A stretch of DNA of 64,000 nucleotides from Njordibacter sp028825405 (GTDB taxonomy: Bacteria; Pseudomonadota; Gammaproteobacteria; Pseudomonadales; Balneatricaceae). The translations under genes and the position numbers were made by a program. Below the pieces are notes generated by a model. That model saw nothing but the letters and a program-made list of their open reading frames with translations. It was not told the DNA's origin and made no database searches. The stretch is taken from the NCBI RefSeq assembly GCF_047730065.1, contig NZ_CP159829.1, forward strand, positions 2,046,001-2,110,000. Direction: 5' to 3'. Shown piece by piece: positions 52,548 through 62,090 of the stretch. Position 1 is the first letter of the stretch. Each line of letters opens with the position of its first letter.

Positions 52548-54041
52548 ATGATAATAGATTACATCAGCCATCAAGAACAAGATCGACTCGTATGGGACAC
52601 TTTGAGTCTTTCTAGCCTACTTGAAACTCAAGGCACCACTAACAATCGTAAAGGTACAGACCGATGGCTAGAACAAATGGGCATGTTGCCCTTACCCATA
52701 GACATTGAAAATCTACATGACGAAGTGTCACAAGGGCTCAAACCACAAGTGGTTGAGCACCTTATCAATACGGCCAAAAAACACCGGCACAACATACTCT
52801 GCGTGCAAGCTTTTAGCCATGAAGGCCATGTTGGTTTATACGCTAATGATGCCAAGGGCAGCCGCCGCTGGTTGTGGAATAAACAAGAGTGGGATTTGGA
52901 CAGCCTGCAACAAGCCATCAGCGCCTTGGTCGCTTACAATGGCAAAGACACGTTATTCTTTCCCCATGGAGACATCACAGGCTTGTTTCGTGAGCTTTGG
53001 CTCGTCACCCAACAACAACCTATTATTACTGATAGCGCTCAAGACAATAGTAAAGGTAATGGGAAAGGCCTGCTGGCCATGGCGGCTTATGCGGCTAGAC
53101 TCAGTTTTCCCAAAAGCGCACCCCGCCCGACCCATATTGCCGACGGCAACAGCCACCTTGACCGCTTAGAAGCCGAAAGCATACACATTATGCGCGAGGT
53201 GCTAGCCCACGCAGAAAACCCCGTTATGCTATATTCTGTTGGCAAAGACAGTGCCGTCATGCTGCACCTAGCCCGCAAAGCGTTTTACCCCAGCCCACCC
53301 CCATTTTCGTTACTACACGTGGACACGCGCTGGAAGTTTCAAGAGATGTACCAATTCCGTGACAAAATGGCCACTGAAGCAGGCATGAATTTAATCGTGC
53401 ACACTAATCCAGAAGCCATTGAACGGGACATTAACCCATTACAACATGGCAGTGCCCTGCATACAGACATCACCAAGACGCAAGGGCTTAAACAAGCCCT
53501 TGATCATTACAAGTTTGATGTGGCCTTTGGTGGGGCGCGCCGCGATGAAGAAAAGAGTCGGGCTAAAGAGCGCATATTTTCGTTTCGCAACGCAGCCCAT
53601 CGGTGGGATCCAAAAAACCAACGCCCTGAATTGTGGAACTTATACAACGGTCATAAACATCCAGGTGAAAGCATTCGTGTGTTCCCTATCTCAAATTGGA
53701 CTGAATTAGATATTTGGCAATATATCTATCGCGAAAACATCCCCATTGTGCCCCTCTATTACGCGCAGATGCGCCCTGTGATTGAACGTAATAATATGCT
53801 CATGATGGTGGATGACGAGCGTTTGAAATTATTACCAGGTGAAAAAATTCAGATCAAAAATGTGCGCTTTCGTACCCTTGGGTGCTACCCATTAACAGGT
53901 GCTATTGCGTCTGAAGCCAGCACCCTTGAAGAAATTATTCTAGAGTTACTAAAAGCTCGCACCAGTGAACGCCAAGGACGAGCCATTGACAGTGATAGCA
54001 GCGCGTCTATGGAAAAGAAGAAACAGGAGGGCTATTTCTAA
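52548..54041 (+). CDS. cysD: Sulfate adenylyltransferase subunit CysD with extra N-terminal domain
   Basis: This 497-residue protein carries a full CysD domain from about residue 200: LDRLEAESIHIMREV, the PP-loop VMLYSVGKDSAVMLHL near 225, GGARRDEEKSRAKERIFSFR near 325 and the C-terminal YPLTGAI near 445. Canonical CysD is about 300 residues, so about 195 residues are added in front. They have no visible signal peptide or membrane segment, include LCVQAFSHEGHVGLYAND near 85-102, and I do not recognise the domain. An internal ATG near residue 178 with AAAGG upstream could also give a normal CysD. The stop overlaps the cysN start (TAATG). Confidence 0.88.
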   Translation: MIIDYISHQEQDRLVWDTLSLSSLLETQGTTNNRKGTDRWLEQMGMLPLPIDIENLHDEVSQGLKPQVVEHLINTAKKHRHNILCVQAFSHEGHVGLYANDAKGSRRWLWNKQEWDLDSLQQAISALVAYNGKDTLFFPHGDITGLFRELWLVTQQQPIITDSAQDNSKGNGKGLLAMAAYAARLSFPKSAPRPTHIADGNSHLDRLEAESIHIMREVLAHAENPVMLYSVGKDSAVMLHLARKAFYPSPPPFSLLHVDTRWKFQEMYQFRDKMATEAGMNLIVHTNPEAIERDINPLQHGSALHTDITKTQGLKQALDHYKFDVAFGGARRDEEKSRAKERIFSFRNAAHRWDPKNQRPELWNLYNGHKHPGESIRVFPISNWTELDIWQYIYRENIPIVPLYYAQMRPVIERNNMLMMVDDERLKLLPGEKIQIKNVRFRTLGCYPLTGAIASEASTLEEIILELLKARTSERQGRAIDSDSSASMEKKKQEGYF

Positions 54042-55948
54042 TGCGCAGCAACACCCCAGCTTCTAATATCAAGTCACCCACAACGAGTGCGGCTATAGAA
54101 AAGTTTATGCAACAACAGAACGACCTAGATTTATTACGTTTTATCACCTGCGGCAGTGTAGATGATGGTAAAAGCACCCTCATTGGCTGCTTGCTGTATG
54201 AAGCTAAGTGTATTTTTGATGATCAGGTGGCTAGCCTTAAGCAAGAATCTATAACCTATGGCACCCAAGGTGGCGATATCGACTTTGCTTTATTGGTGGA
54301 TGGCCTAGCGGCTGAGCGCGAACAAGGCATTACCATTGATGTGGCCTATCGCTTTTTTAATACGGACAAACGTAAGTTTATTGTGGCCGACACCCCTGGA
54401 CATGAACAATATACCCGCAACATGGTCACTGGGGCTTCTAATGCAGACCTTGCTGTAATCTTAATTGATGCCCGTAAAGGCGTGATTGAACAGACCAAGC
54501 GCCATGCTTTTATTTGCTCTTTATTGGGCATCAAACAAGTGGTGCTGGCCATTAACAAAATGGACTTAATCGGTTATAACGAAAGTGTATTTCACCAGAT
54601 TCACGCTGATTTTGAGTCATTTGCCAGCCAATTAAAGTTCTCCAACATTACCCCCATCCCCATATCGGCCCTCAAGGGTGACAATGTGGTGAACCGTTCG
54701 CCGCACATGTCGTGGTTCCGTGGTCCTACACTCATGGCCATACTTGAAACAGCGCCCATTCCCAATCTAGCCAATGACCATGGCCTGCGTTTGCCCGTGC
54801 AATGGGTGAACCGCCCCCATCTTAATTTTAGAGGTTTTGCGGGTACTATCGCTGCAGGCACGGTCAAACCAGGCGACGAAGTACGGGTGCTGCCCAGTGG
54901 CGCAAAAGCAAAGGTTGCTGAGATTATTTTATTTGAACAAAGCCATGATCAAGCCCAATGTGGCCAAGCTGTGACCTTAACCCTAGACAAAGAAATTGAC
55001 GCCTCACGCGGGGACATGATCGTCAGTGCCCAAGACCCCTGCGAAGTGTCGGATCAGTTTGAAGTCGACTTAGTGTGGATGACTGAAGAACAAGGCTTTA
55101 TTGGCCGCAGCTATGGTATGCAGATTGGCAGCAACTGGGTTAATGCTCAGATCACTGAGATTAAACACAAAACCAACGTCAATACCCTGCAAACAAGCCC
55201 CACACGCAGTTTAGAGTTAAACGACATTGTGGTGGCCAAGCTAAGCCTTGATAAACCCGTGGCCTATGAGCTTTATCAGCAATGCCGACCTTTAGGTGCG
55301 TTTATCTTGGTAGACCGCTTTAGCAACGCCACAGTGGCTGCTGGCATGATCAACTATGCCTTACGCCGCGCAGCTAACGTGCACCTACAAAACCTAAGCA
55401 TTAATAAGCCCCTGCGCCACAAACTTAATGGCCACCGAGGAAAGGTTTTGTGGTTTACGGGCTTAAGTGGCTCAGGCAAGTCAACTATTGCTGATATCGT
55501 AGAACAAAAGCTGCACCAACAGGGCATTCGCACCTATATTCTAGATGGTGATAATGTGCGCCATGGGCTCAATAAAGATTTGGGCTTTACTGACGCCGAC
55601 CGCATTGAAAACATTCGCCGCATTACTGAAGTGGCTCATCTTATGGTTGATGCTGGCTTGGTGGTGCTCACAGCGTTCATTTCGCCCTTCATAGCAGAGC
55701 GTGAAGTCGCACGTTCTCGTTTTGAAGCCCACGAATTTGTTGAGATATACGTCGATACGCCCCTAGAGATTGCAGAGCAACGTGATACCAAAGGTCTGTA
55801 TAAAAAGGCCCGCAAGGGAGAGATCCCCAACTTTACGGGCATTAACAGCCCCTATGAAGCCCCAGAACACCCAGAATTCACCTTGAGTACTGCCGAAACT
55901 TCACCCGAACAACTCGCTGATCAGTTGTTAGCGCAGCTCGACCTATAA
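54041..55948 (+). CDS. cysNC: Bifunctional sulfate adenylyltransferase subunit 1 / APS kinase (CysNC)
   Basis: A 635-residue fusion. The GTPase domain has CGSVDDGKSTLIG near 38, DTPGHEQYTRNM near 112 and NKMDL near 170. Translation-factor-like domains follow, and an APS kinase domain from about 465 carries WFTGLSGSGKSTIADI and DGDNVRHGLNKDLGFT. The enzyme with CysD makes APS and then PAPS. Fused CysNC is typical of NodQ-type systems for making sulfated polysaccharides, as well as of some assimilation operons. No PAPS reductase or sulfite reductase is in the window. Confidence 0.95.
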   Translation: MRSNTPASNIKSPTTSAAIEKFMQQQNDLDLLRFITCGSVDDGKSTLIGCLLYEAKCIFDDQVASLKQESITYGTQGGDIDFALLVDGLAAEREQGITIDVAYRFFNTDKRKFIVADTPGHEQYTRNMVTGASNADLAVILIDARKGVIEQTKRHAFICSLLGIKQVVLAINKMDLIGYNESVFHQIHADFESFASQLKFSNITPIPISALKGDNVVNRSPHMSWFRGPTLMAILETAPIPNLANDHGLRLPVQWVNRPHLNFRGFAGTIAAGTVKPGDEVRVLPSGAKAKVAEIILFEQSHDQAQCGQAVTLTLDKEIDASRGDMIVSAQDPCEVSDQFEVDLVWMTEEQGFIGRSYGMQIGSNWVNAQITEIKHKTNVNTLQTSPTRSLELNDIVVAKLSLDKPVAYELYQQCRPLGAFILVDRFSNATVAAGMINYALRRAANVHLQNLSINKPLRHKLNGHRGKVLWFTGLSGSGKSTIADIVEQKLHQQGIRTYILDGDNVRHGLNKDLGFTDADRIENIRRITEVAHLMVDAGLVVLTAFISPFIAEREVARSRFEAHEFVEIYVDTPLEIAEQRDTKGLYKKARKGEIPNFTGINSPYEAPEHPEFTLSTAETSPEQLADQLLAQLDL

Positions 55949-55967
55949 CGCGTTACAGGAGTAAACA

Positions 55968-56741
55968 ATGCACCAAGCCAAAGCTATTTTAGCCGACCCC
56001 AAACTGCTTAAGGCCCTGCAACAGTTAGTTCACCAAGCGGGTGAAGCCATCATGCAGGTATATCAAACAACCGACTTTGGCATAGAAACCAAAAAAGATG
56101 ACTCTCCTGTCACTAAAGCAGACCTTGATGCACACTATTTATTAGTCGACGGTTTAGCAAAACTCACCCCCCATATCGCCATCGTTTCTGAGGAAGACCC
56201 TGCCTCTCAAATAGTGCCGCAAACGCATAATTGCTACTGGCTCATTGACCCATTGGATGGCACCAAGGAATTTATTAACCGCAACGGCCAGTTCACCGTG
56301 AACCTAGCCCTTATTGAAGATAATGCGCCCAGTTTTGGTTTTGTGTCTACACCCATTGATCAGACACTTTACTGGGGGGGGAAGCACGTAGGTGCCTGGC
56401 GTTTGAGAGACAATACCCTAGAGCAACTGCATACCCAGGCAAGTCAGACGCCTATGCGTGTAGTTGCTAGTAGGAGCCACCTTAATGAGGCTACCCGCAA
56501 TTTTATTGCTAACTTAGGTGATACCGCCCTAATACAAGCGGGTAGTTCTTTGAAGTTATTACGCATTGCCGAGGGTGAGGCGGATATCTATCCACGCCTT
56601 GCGCCGACTTGCGAATGGGACACCGCCGCCGCACAGGCCGTATTAGAGGGAGCTGGCGGCAAGGTGGCCCAAGTGGACGGTAGCCCCATGCAATATGGTA
56701 AAGCAGATATTTTAAATCCCCATTTTGTAGCCAGCAGTTAG
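55968..56741 (+). CDS. cysQ: 3'(2'),5'-bisphosphate nucleotidase CysQ
   Basis: A 257-residue inositol-monophosphatase-fold enzyme that hydrolyses PAP, the by-product of PAPS-dependent sulfation or reduction. Metal-binding motifs: EEDPAS near 70, WLIDPLDGTKEFINRNGQFTVN near 90-110 and CEWDTAAAQAVLEGAGG near 207. It follows cysNC by 19 bp, so the three genes form a PAPS-making and PAP-recycling unit. The 215 bp that follow hold no gene. Confidence 0.93.
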   Translation: MHQAKAILADPKLLKALQQLVHQAGEAIMQVYQTTDFGIETKKDDSPVTKADLDAHYLLVDGLAKLTPHIAIVSEEDPASQIVPQTHNCYWLIDPLDGTKEFINRNGQFTVNLALIEDNAPSFGFVSTPIDQTLYWGGKHVGAWRLRDNTLEQLHTQASQTPMRVVASRSHLNEATRNFIANLGDTALIQAGSSLKLLRIAEGEADIYPRLAPTCEWDTAAAQAVLEGAGGKVAQVDGSPMQYGKADILNPHFVASS

Positions 56742-56956
56742 CGACCAATTAAACTCAATGTTACCCATAGGAGAAGTTTAGAGCAGTAGCACACAAAAAT
56801 CTCTTTTGGATCAAACCGGAGCCAAGCTTGTGCAAAAATAATAGCTAGTGTGCCGCTCGCCAGATGTTCAAATTACTTTATAGTGATACCAACCTTTTAA
56901 GTAGAACCGTTAGTGACTTAGTCACACCAGTAATTGTTAATATTACTCAGGGCCAA

Positions 56957-58216
56957 CTAGTAATCTATTGATCTTGTATTAGCCTCATGTGACAGTTGTC
57001 CTGTGATCAAGACCATCATTATAGTGAAGAATACCCCAGCATTATTAATATTCCATATCACCTCGACCAGTCCGAAGTCGATAAAACCTAAGGCCAAAAG
57101 TATTCCAGCAGTAGAAAAAGCTTTGTTTTGAAGCAAAAATTGCCGACAGTACAAAATAAACACTCCGTAAATAGCAAATATAGTTATCGGTCCAAATATT
57201 CCTAATTCATACAGAGCATTGAAAAATTGACTGTGGGGGTCATAGCTACCAATCACTGAGGGCACAAGATTTGCATCAAGATATGGCAACTTGGCAGTAT
57301 GAAAAGTGTTAATACCAGTTCCAAAAAATGGATTATTGGTGAATATTAAAGTTGCAGTATGCCATAAAGCCAAACGGATGCTTGCTGAGCCATCAGTAAC
57401 TTGACCAGTTTCAAAATATGTAGCAATTGCAAGAGGTATATTGCCTACCCGTGCTTGAATAAAAGGGGAAAACTTCCATATGAGAATGGCACTTGCAGCA
57501 GTAATACCTAGTACCATTAAACGTTTGGCATATGTTGGGTGACGAACCAAATCAACCATCACCCAGCAAAATATAGGCGCAGAAATCCATCCACCTTTAG
57601 TTCCAGAAGCTAAAGAACCAAAAACTCCTAACGAAAGAGAAACCAACACTAAACACCCCCAGCGCCAATCTTTGCTCCAATCAGGCTGGAACAGCGCTAC
57701 TGACATAAACCCCAGTAACAAGCTAATGTCACCAAACACATGCACATTAGAAGAAGTCCCTCCAAAAGCGCGGGTAATACCAAGATACTGATTTTGGTAA
57801 AATGCCCACAAGCCTGCAACAACGGCGCCTACAAAAACTCCCCACTTCATCGCCCCCCGTGATAGTCCAAAGCGCCTGACCATCAAGAATATAGGTAACG
57901 CTAACAAAAACCGGCTGGGCTCTTGGAACTGACTCCAGTTCCAACCCGTTCTGAACCAAAAATCCAAGGCTGTTACAAGCGGATAAAGTAACCAAGTTAA
58001 GATCATCAACTTTTCTAACTTAGTTAAAGGCCTTGGGTCTGTGTTCACGAAAAGGGCAAGCACACCTAAAAGAATTAAACCAGCCGAACCAAGGTAAAAC
58101 ACATCGGATGAGTTTATACTTGTTGAAGGAACTATAAATGCTAAAATAGACACCAGCCAAAAAAAAGCCCCCTGTACATTTTTAGAAGTTGCCACACCCA
58201 TGTTTAACTTTATCAC
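56957..58216 (-). CDS. O-antigen ligase/polymerase-family membrane protein (Wzy/WaaL)
   Basis: A 419-residue protein with about eleven hydrophobic segments and a large periplasmic loop (about 265-330) containing NNPFFGTGINTFHTAKLPY and YDPHSQFFNALYELGIFGP. The Arg/His-rich loop with a DPHS-type motif is the mark of the O-antigen ligase (PF04932) family. It should polymerise or ligate the repeat unit assembled by the neighbouring transferases. ATGA overlap with the GT10-like gene. Ligase and polymerase cannot be told apart by eye. Confidence 0.85.
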   Translation of the reverse strand: MIKLNMGVATSKNVQGAFFWLVSILAFIVPSTSINSSDVFYLGSAGLILLGVLALFVNTDPRPLTKLEKLMILTWLLYPLVTALDFWFRTGWNWSQFQEPSRFLLALPIFLMVRRFGLSRGAMKWGVFVGAVVAGLWAFYQNQYLGITRAFGGTSSNVHVFGDISLLLGFMSVALFQPDWSKDWRWGCLVLVSLSLGVFGSLASGTKGGWISAPIFCWVMVDLVRHPTYAKRLMVLGITAASAILIWKFSPFIQARVGNIPLAIATYFETGQVTDGSASIRLALWHTATLIFTNNPFFGTGINTFHTAKLPYLDANLVPSVIGSYDPHSQFFNALYELGIFGPITIFAIYGVFILYCRQFLLQNKAFSTAGILLALGFIDFGLVEVIWNINNAGVFFTIMMVLITGQLSHEANTRSIDY

Positions 58217-59088
58217 TCATTGTCCTTGTGTCGAATTGCGTCAACGATTCGCTGCTGAAAGTTGCTATAAATCAATGCTGCTTGCCTATTTTCTGCCATA
58301 GCTATTCGCTGAATTTCGTTGGGTGGATTAGCAGTAGTTATTATTGCTGCCTGAAAATCGGCTAAAGATTGGCAGCAGATCATACCTTGTAAATTAAAAT
58401 AATGACCGATATTTTTGGGTCCGAAATATATAGGTAAAGTGCCACATAACATACAATCTAATAGCTTTTCAGTAAAGCAATCAGGTTCTGGAACATTTTC
58501 AATCACTACGGAATAATGGTAGTGCAACAAACCATCTTGTTTTAACTCAAAGGGCTGGTAGCCTCTGCCCATGACATGAACGTCTGCTTGAACACTACTG
58601 ATCCAGTCAACCACTGTGTGGCGCAACTTTTGCCCTACTAGGTCTGTTTTTTCAGAAGCGATGAGCGAACAATTGTATTTTTTTACTGGTGGCCACGGTA
58701 ATTGGTTACCGTCTATCCAAGATTCAACCACAGTAAACTGAATCACATTGGCGTACCTAGCTGCATAATGCTGATGACGGCATAGAATGTAATTGAATTT
58801 GTGACGCAACAACCAAATATTTTTATAGTACTTACCATGGATGATTAACGGTTCAGACATGAGCAAGTCAACTTTGCACTTGATAGGCCCAAAGCTGCGC
58901 AATAAACGCTTAGACGATGGATAAACCACCACGTGGTCTCCGACCGCTAAATCGCCTATGGTGCCGCTTGTTGGGGCAACCTGCCCTGGCCAATCTAATG
59001 ATTTAAGCGGCACACCACCTAACTTTACTTGGTATCTAAGTTCGTGGGGTAATATACCTACTTTAATTTCTTCACTATGTTCAAGCAT
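58213..59088 (-). CDS. Glycosyltransferase, GT10-like (fucosyltransferase C-terminal pattern)
   Basis: A 291-residue protein whose C-terminal pattern FTEKLLDCMLCGTLPIYFGPKNIGHYFN near 220-245 is like the donor-binding end of GT10 alpha-1,3/4-fucosyltransferases and related exostosin-like enzymes. The N-terminal half is not distinctive. It ends in the Wzy-like gene and starts 9 bp after the acyltransferase gene. A fucosyl or related GDP-sugar donor fits with ManC in the same locus. Confidence 0.7.
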   Translation of the reverse strand: MLEHSEEIKVGILPHELRYQVKLGGVPLKSLDWPGQVAPTSGTIGDLAVGDHVVVYPSSKRLLRSFGPIKCKVDLLMSEPLIIHGKYYKNIWLLRHKFNYILCRHQHYAARYANVIQFTVVESWIDGNQLPWPPVKKYNCSLIASEKTDLVGQKLRHTVVDWISSVQADVHVMGRGYQPFELKQDGLLHYHYSVVIENVPEPDCFTEKLLDCMLCGTLPIYFGPKNIGHYFNLQGMICCQSLADFQAAIITTANPPNEIQRIAMAENRQAALIYSNFQQRIVDAIRHKDNE

Positions 59089-59097
59089 GGGCGCCGT

Positions 59098-59655
59098 TTA
59101 TTTACTGTTTCTAAATTGTTTTTCTAGTGCCAAAATTCTTTCAGCATTTCGCTGTTTGATTCGGCGAACCGGGGCGCCTGCATACAAGCCCCACCCTTCT
59201 AAGTCGTGCTTAACTAAACAATTGGCGCCTACGCTGGCGCCAGTGGCTAAGGTTACATTAGGTAAAATGGTGGAGTTGGCCCCCACAATGCAATGATCAC
59301 CTATATGTATACTACCAATCTCTACGTCACCCTTAAATTCTTCAGCTACCATGGGAGTTGCAAGGCCAGCGATATAGTCATCACTGCCAGCAGCCAGCAC
59401 CACATTAGGTGCTAAAGTACTAAAGTGGCCAAAAGATACTATTGCGTTACGCCCACCGATGATCGAACAGCCTGATGAGATGTGTACAAAAGATGACACC
59501 TCTAACTGTGTCGAAATATAGGTAAAGTCATCTATGATGACGTTATCACCAATCGAAACCAATTCTGGATAGCGGATTCTAGCCGTTTTACCAATAATAA
59601 CATTGCTACCACAATGTTTTAGGTCCGCCCTATTAAAAAATATATTATCAGTCAC
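59098..59655 (-). CDS. Hexapeptide-repeat acyltransferase
   Basis: A 185-residue left-handed beta-helix protein built of hexapeptide-like turns (for example IGDNVIIDDFTYIS, HIGDHCIVGANSTILPNVTLATGASVGANC). It should O- or N-acetylate a sugar residue of the polysaccharide. It lies within the locus between FkbM and GT10-like genes, 29 bp after the first. The acceptor is unknown. Confidence 0.88.
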   Translation of the reverse strand: MTDNIFFNRADLKHCGSNVIIGKTARIRYPELVSIGDNVIIDDFTYISTQLEVSSFVHISSGCSIIGGRNAIVSFGHFSTLAPNVVLAAGSDDYIAGLATPMVAEEFKGDVEIGSIHIGDHCIVGANSTILPNVTLATGASVGANCLVKHDLEGWGLYAGAPVRRIKQRNAERILALEKQFRNSK

Positions 59656-59684
59656 GGTCTTCTCAGTTATGCATATTTAGTGAT

Positions 59685-60419
59685 TCAGAGTTTATGAATG
59701 TAGAGCCTATCTTGAGATAACCTCGCCACCAAGGTGTAGCCAAAGCTTTCCAGTAGTTTTTCAATGACTTTACCACCTTTCACCTTCTCAAAATAATTGG
59801 GCAGCATTTCCATAAAAATCAGCTTCGGTCGGTGTCGTCCCATACTTAATAGGGCATCATACTCAGCACCTTCTATGTCCATGTGCATGAAGTCAATATT
59901 GCTTATGTTATTGGCGTCACACAGGTTTTCAAAGCTCAGACCATTCACTCTCACACATTTGTCGTTTTGAATAATATGAGGGAATTTTTCTTTGTATTCG
60001 TCACTATGTTGATACAAAGACCCTTGACCATCCACCTTGCCATCAATTTTTGAGGTGTACCAGTCTATGGGTCCATCCTTTAAACAAACGGCGTTATTCA
60101 CCACTTCAGCATGGGTGTGGGCTATGTTTTTAATTACTACTTCAACTCGCACGGGGTCTGCCTCAACGGTAACGATGCGGGCATTAGGAAAAGCACGGGC
60201 AAAACGCAACGCATCTCCACCATCAAAAGATCCAAGTTCTAATACCACTTTAGGCACTATATTTAGTTGCTCTAACCACTTGATATTAAAACCTGAATGG
60301 CTCAGCCTAATGGGCGTTCCTTCAATTTCAGTATCGTATTCGCCCTCTCGCAATGGCGTTGCCGTAATGCCCCACCTCAGAAGGCTTAACCGGGCCAAAT
60401 GTAATCTCAATTTCATCAA
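59685..60419 (-). CDS. FkbM-family SAM-dependent methyltransferase
   Basis: A 244-residue protein. The SAM-binding VLELGSFDGGDALRFARAFPNARIVTVEAD near 55-85 and the conserved FMHMDIEGAEYDALLSM near 180 fit the FkbM family, which O-methylates sugars or other hydroxyls. It probably methylates a sugar of the repeat unit. ATGA-type overlap with the GT25 gene. The product of AhcY upstream would deal with its SAH, as a general function. Confidence 0.88.
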   Translation of the reverse strand: MMKLRLHLARLSLLRWGITATPLREGEYDTEIEGTPIRLSHSGFNIKWLEQLNIVPKVVLELGSFDGGDALRFARAFPNARIVTVEADPVRVEVVIKNIAHTHAEVVNNAVCLKDGPIDWYTSKIDGKVDGQGSLYQHSDEYKEKFPHIIQNDKCVRVNGLSFENLCDANNISNIDFMHMDIEGAEYDALLSMGRHRPKLIFMEMLPNYFEKVKGGKVIEKLLESFGYTLVARLSQDRLYIHKL

Positions 60420-61168
60420 CTATTCCTGAACACTGTCAACTTATACCGAATCGCTTTTAATAATAATTTAAATCTAAACCATGGCCGAACCACTTCTAAC
60501 CTTAGCTTAGCCCAGCCTAATTTATTTTTGCTTGGGCTAATGGTAGAACCGCCTACTTGAGCGCTCAACTCACGCACCTTATTTTCATCAACTAGATACA
60601 CAGAAAAATCATATCGCCAGTTAAACTGAAACTCAACATCAATCGGCTGATAGAAACTTGCACATTTATTAACAAATTCTTGTGCGGCTAAACGATTCCA
60701 AAGCTGCGCTTGAAAGCCAAGAGGGATACGCCAAGGCTTCAAAATGGTGGCGTTAGATAAGTGCCCTACTTGGCTGCCGAAGACATGCCGCTTGCTATAG
60801 AGCTTTACAACCCCCGCATTTTTACAGCCCAACCAGTTAGCGATGGACTCCATACCCTTCGACGCCTCTAACAGCTCTACATCGTCTTCCAAAACCAACC
60901 CGTACTGAACGGAAGGATCTGCCAAAAGTTGCTTTAATGCCTTTAAATGGGACATGTAACAGGCCACTTCAGCGCTCTTTAGTGGCAAAAAATATTCAGC
61001 CATATTACGCGTGGGATTATATCCTGAATCATCCAAACTGTGGGCCTGAGCATCAATAGCGTCAACACGCTGGTGCGCAACCCCCAAGTCAGACAAGTGG
61101 CGATGGATGCGCTGCCAGCGATCGGCAGAACGATCTAGGTTGATTACATAGGTTTGCATTTTCATCAA
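60416..61168 (-). CDS. Glycosyltransferase family 25 (LOS/LPS galactosyltransferase type)
   Basis: A 250-residue protein with the GT25 start YVINLDRSADRWQRI near 6-20, and YGLVLEDDVELLE near 90 (the DxD-like metal-binding acid cluster). Such enzymes add galactose or related sugars to LPS cores and surface glycans. The C-terminus is basic and may attach to the inner membrane. The exact acceptor is unknown. Confidence 0.88.
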   Translation of the reverse strand: MMKMQTYVINLDRSADRWQRIHRHLSDLGVAHQRVDAIDAQAHSLDDSGYNPTRNMAEYFLPLKSAEVACYMSHLKALKQLLADPSVQYGLVLEDDVELLEASKGMESIANWLGCKNAGVVKLYSKRHVFGSQVGHLSNATILKPWRIPLGFQAQLWNRLAAQEFVNKCASFYQPIDVEFQFNWRYDFSVYLVDENKVRELSAQVGGSTISPSKNKLGWAKLRLEVVRPWFRFKLLLKAIRYKLTVFRNS

Positions 61169-61199
61169 CAGGTCATCTTTATAATCATCAAGGTACCCT

Positions 61200-62090
61200 C
61201 TACGATTTGGCTAAGGTGTTCCAATCAGCAGGGATAATATCTTGTTGTGCCATATGCTTGGCATCAAACCAAGGTTGGGGTGCAACAATAATCTTACTGT
61301 CATAATCATTCAAATATGCTCCCCACCAACTAAAGGAACTGTTGGCAATAATTTGGTGCTGGCATGCGCTAATGAGCCAAAGGTCTTGCTCGGCAGAAAA
61401 ACCAAAGTCCGACACAAAAATAATTTTGGGATGCTGGATGTTGGCTCGCACCCAATCGGGGTCATCTGAAAACACATACAGATCAAAATTGCCTAATTTT
61501 TTAATCATCAACTGCAGCGCCGTTTGATAATAGTGTGCACTGGTTACCCCGTGTTTAACTAGCGCTTTAGGGTCAGTTAAATAATCGCCTCGCCTCACGT
61601 GCATGGCCACACTGGGGCTGCTAGCCATCTGCGTAGCCAGTTTTACGGCGGCTGAAGGCATTCGACTCTTAAGTACTAAGTCAGTTCGCAACTGGTGTCC
61701 ATAGTTGGAAAAATAGCGTTCAGATTGCCAAAAGCCAGACAACATTACTTCGAGGCTCTGGGCTAGTGCTGCAGTATCAAAACTATGCACAGTCTCGTGA
61801 TAATAACCCAGCCAAGGATTAATTTGGCGCCTTAACGCGCGACTTAACTTCCATATGGGCTCTTTAAAATGAGCGGCTTCTGTATCAGTTAAATAACGGG
61901 CTCTGATGGCGAATTCATCGATAGCCAACCCAGAGATGCAGCCCTTACGTAATATAAAGCGTGGGTCCAGAACCAATTCCACCTGTCTGGCATCTGCAAG
62001 CGCTCTGCCCATTGCATATTGAAACAGCTGGTTACCCAAACCACCCAACAAACGTACGTACACAGCATGTTTAATGCCGCCCATAAACAT
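61200..62090 (-). CDS. Alpha-1,2-fucosyltransferase-like glycosyltransferase, GT11
   Basis: A 296-residue enzyme with the GT11 N-terminal LLGGLGNQLFQYAMGRALA near 14-32, the donor-binding HVRRGDYL near 170 and the conserved FSDDPDWV and SSFSWWGAYL segments near 210-255. GT11 enzymes use GDP-fucose. GDP-fucose synthesis genes are not in the window but ManC supplies their precursor GDP-mannose. It overlaps the manC end by 20 bp. Confidence 0.9.
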   Translation of the reverse strand: MFMGGIKHAVYVRLLGGLGNQLFQYAMGRALADARQVELVLDPRFILRKGCISGLAIDEFAIRARYLTDTEAAHFKEPIWKLSRALRRQINPWLGYYHETVHSFDTAALAQSLEVMLSGFWQSERYFSNYGHQLRTDLVLKSRMPSAAVKLATQMASSPSVAMHVRRGDYLTDPKALVKHGVTSAHYYQTALQLMIKKLGNFDLYVFSDDPDWVRANIQHPKIIFVSDFGFSAEQDLWLISACQHQIIANSSFSWWGAYLNDYDSKIIVAPQPWFDAKHMAQQDIIPADWNTLAKS

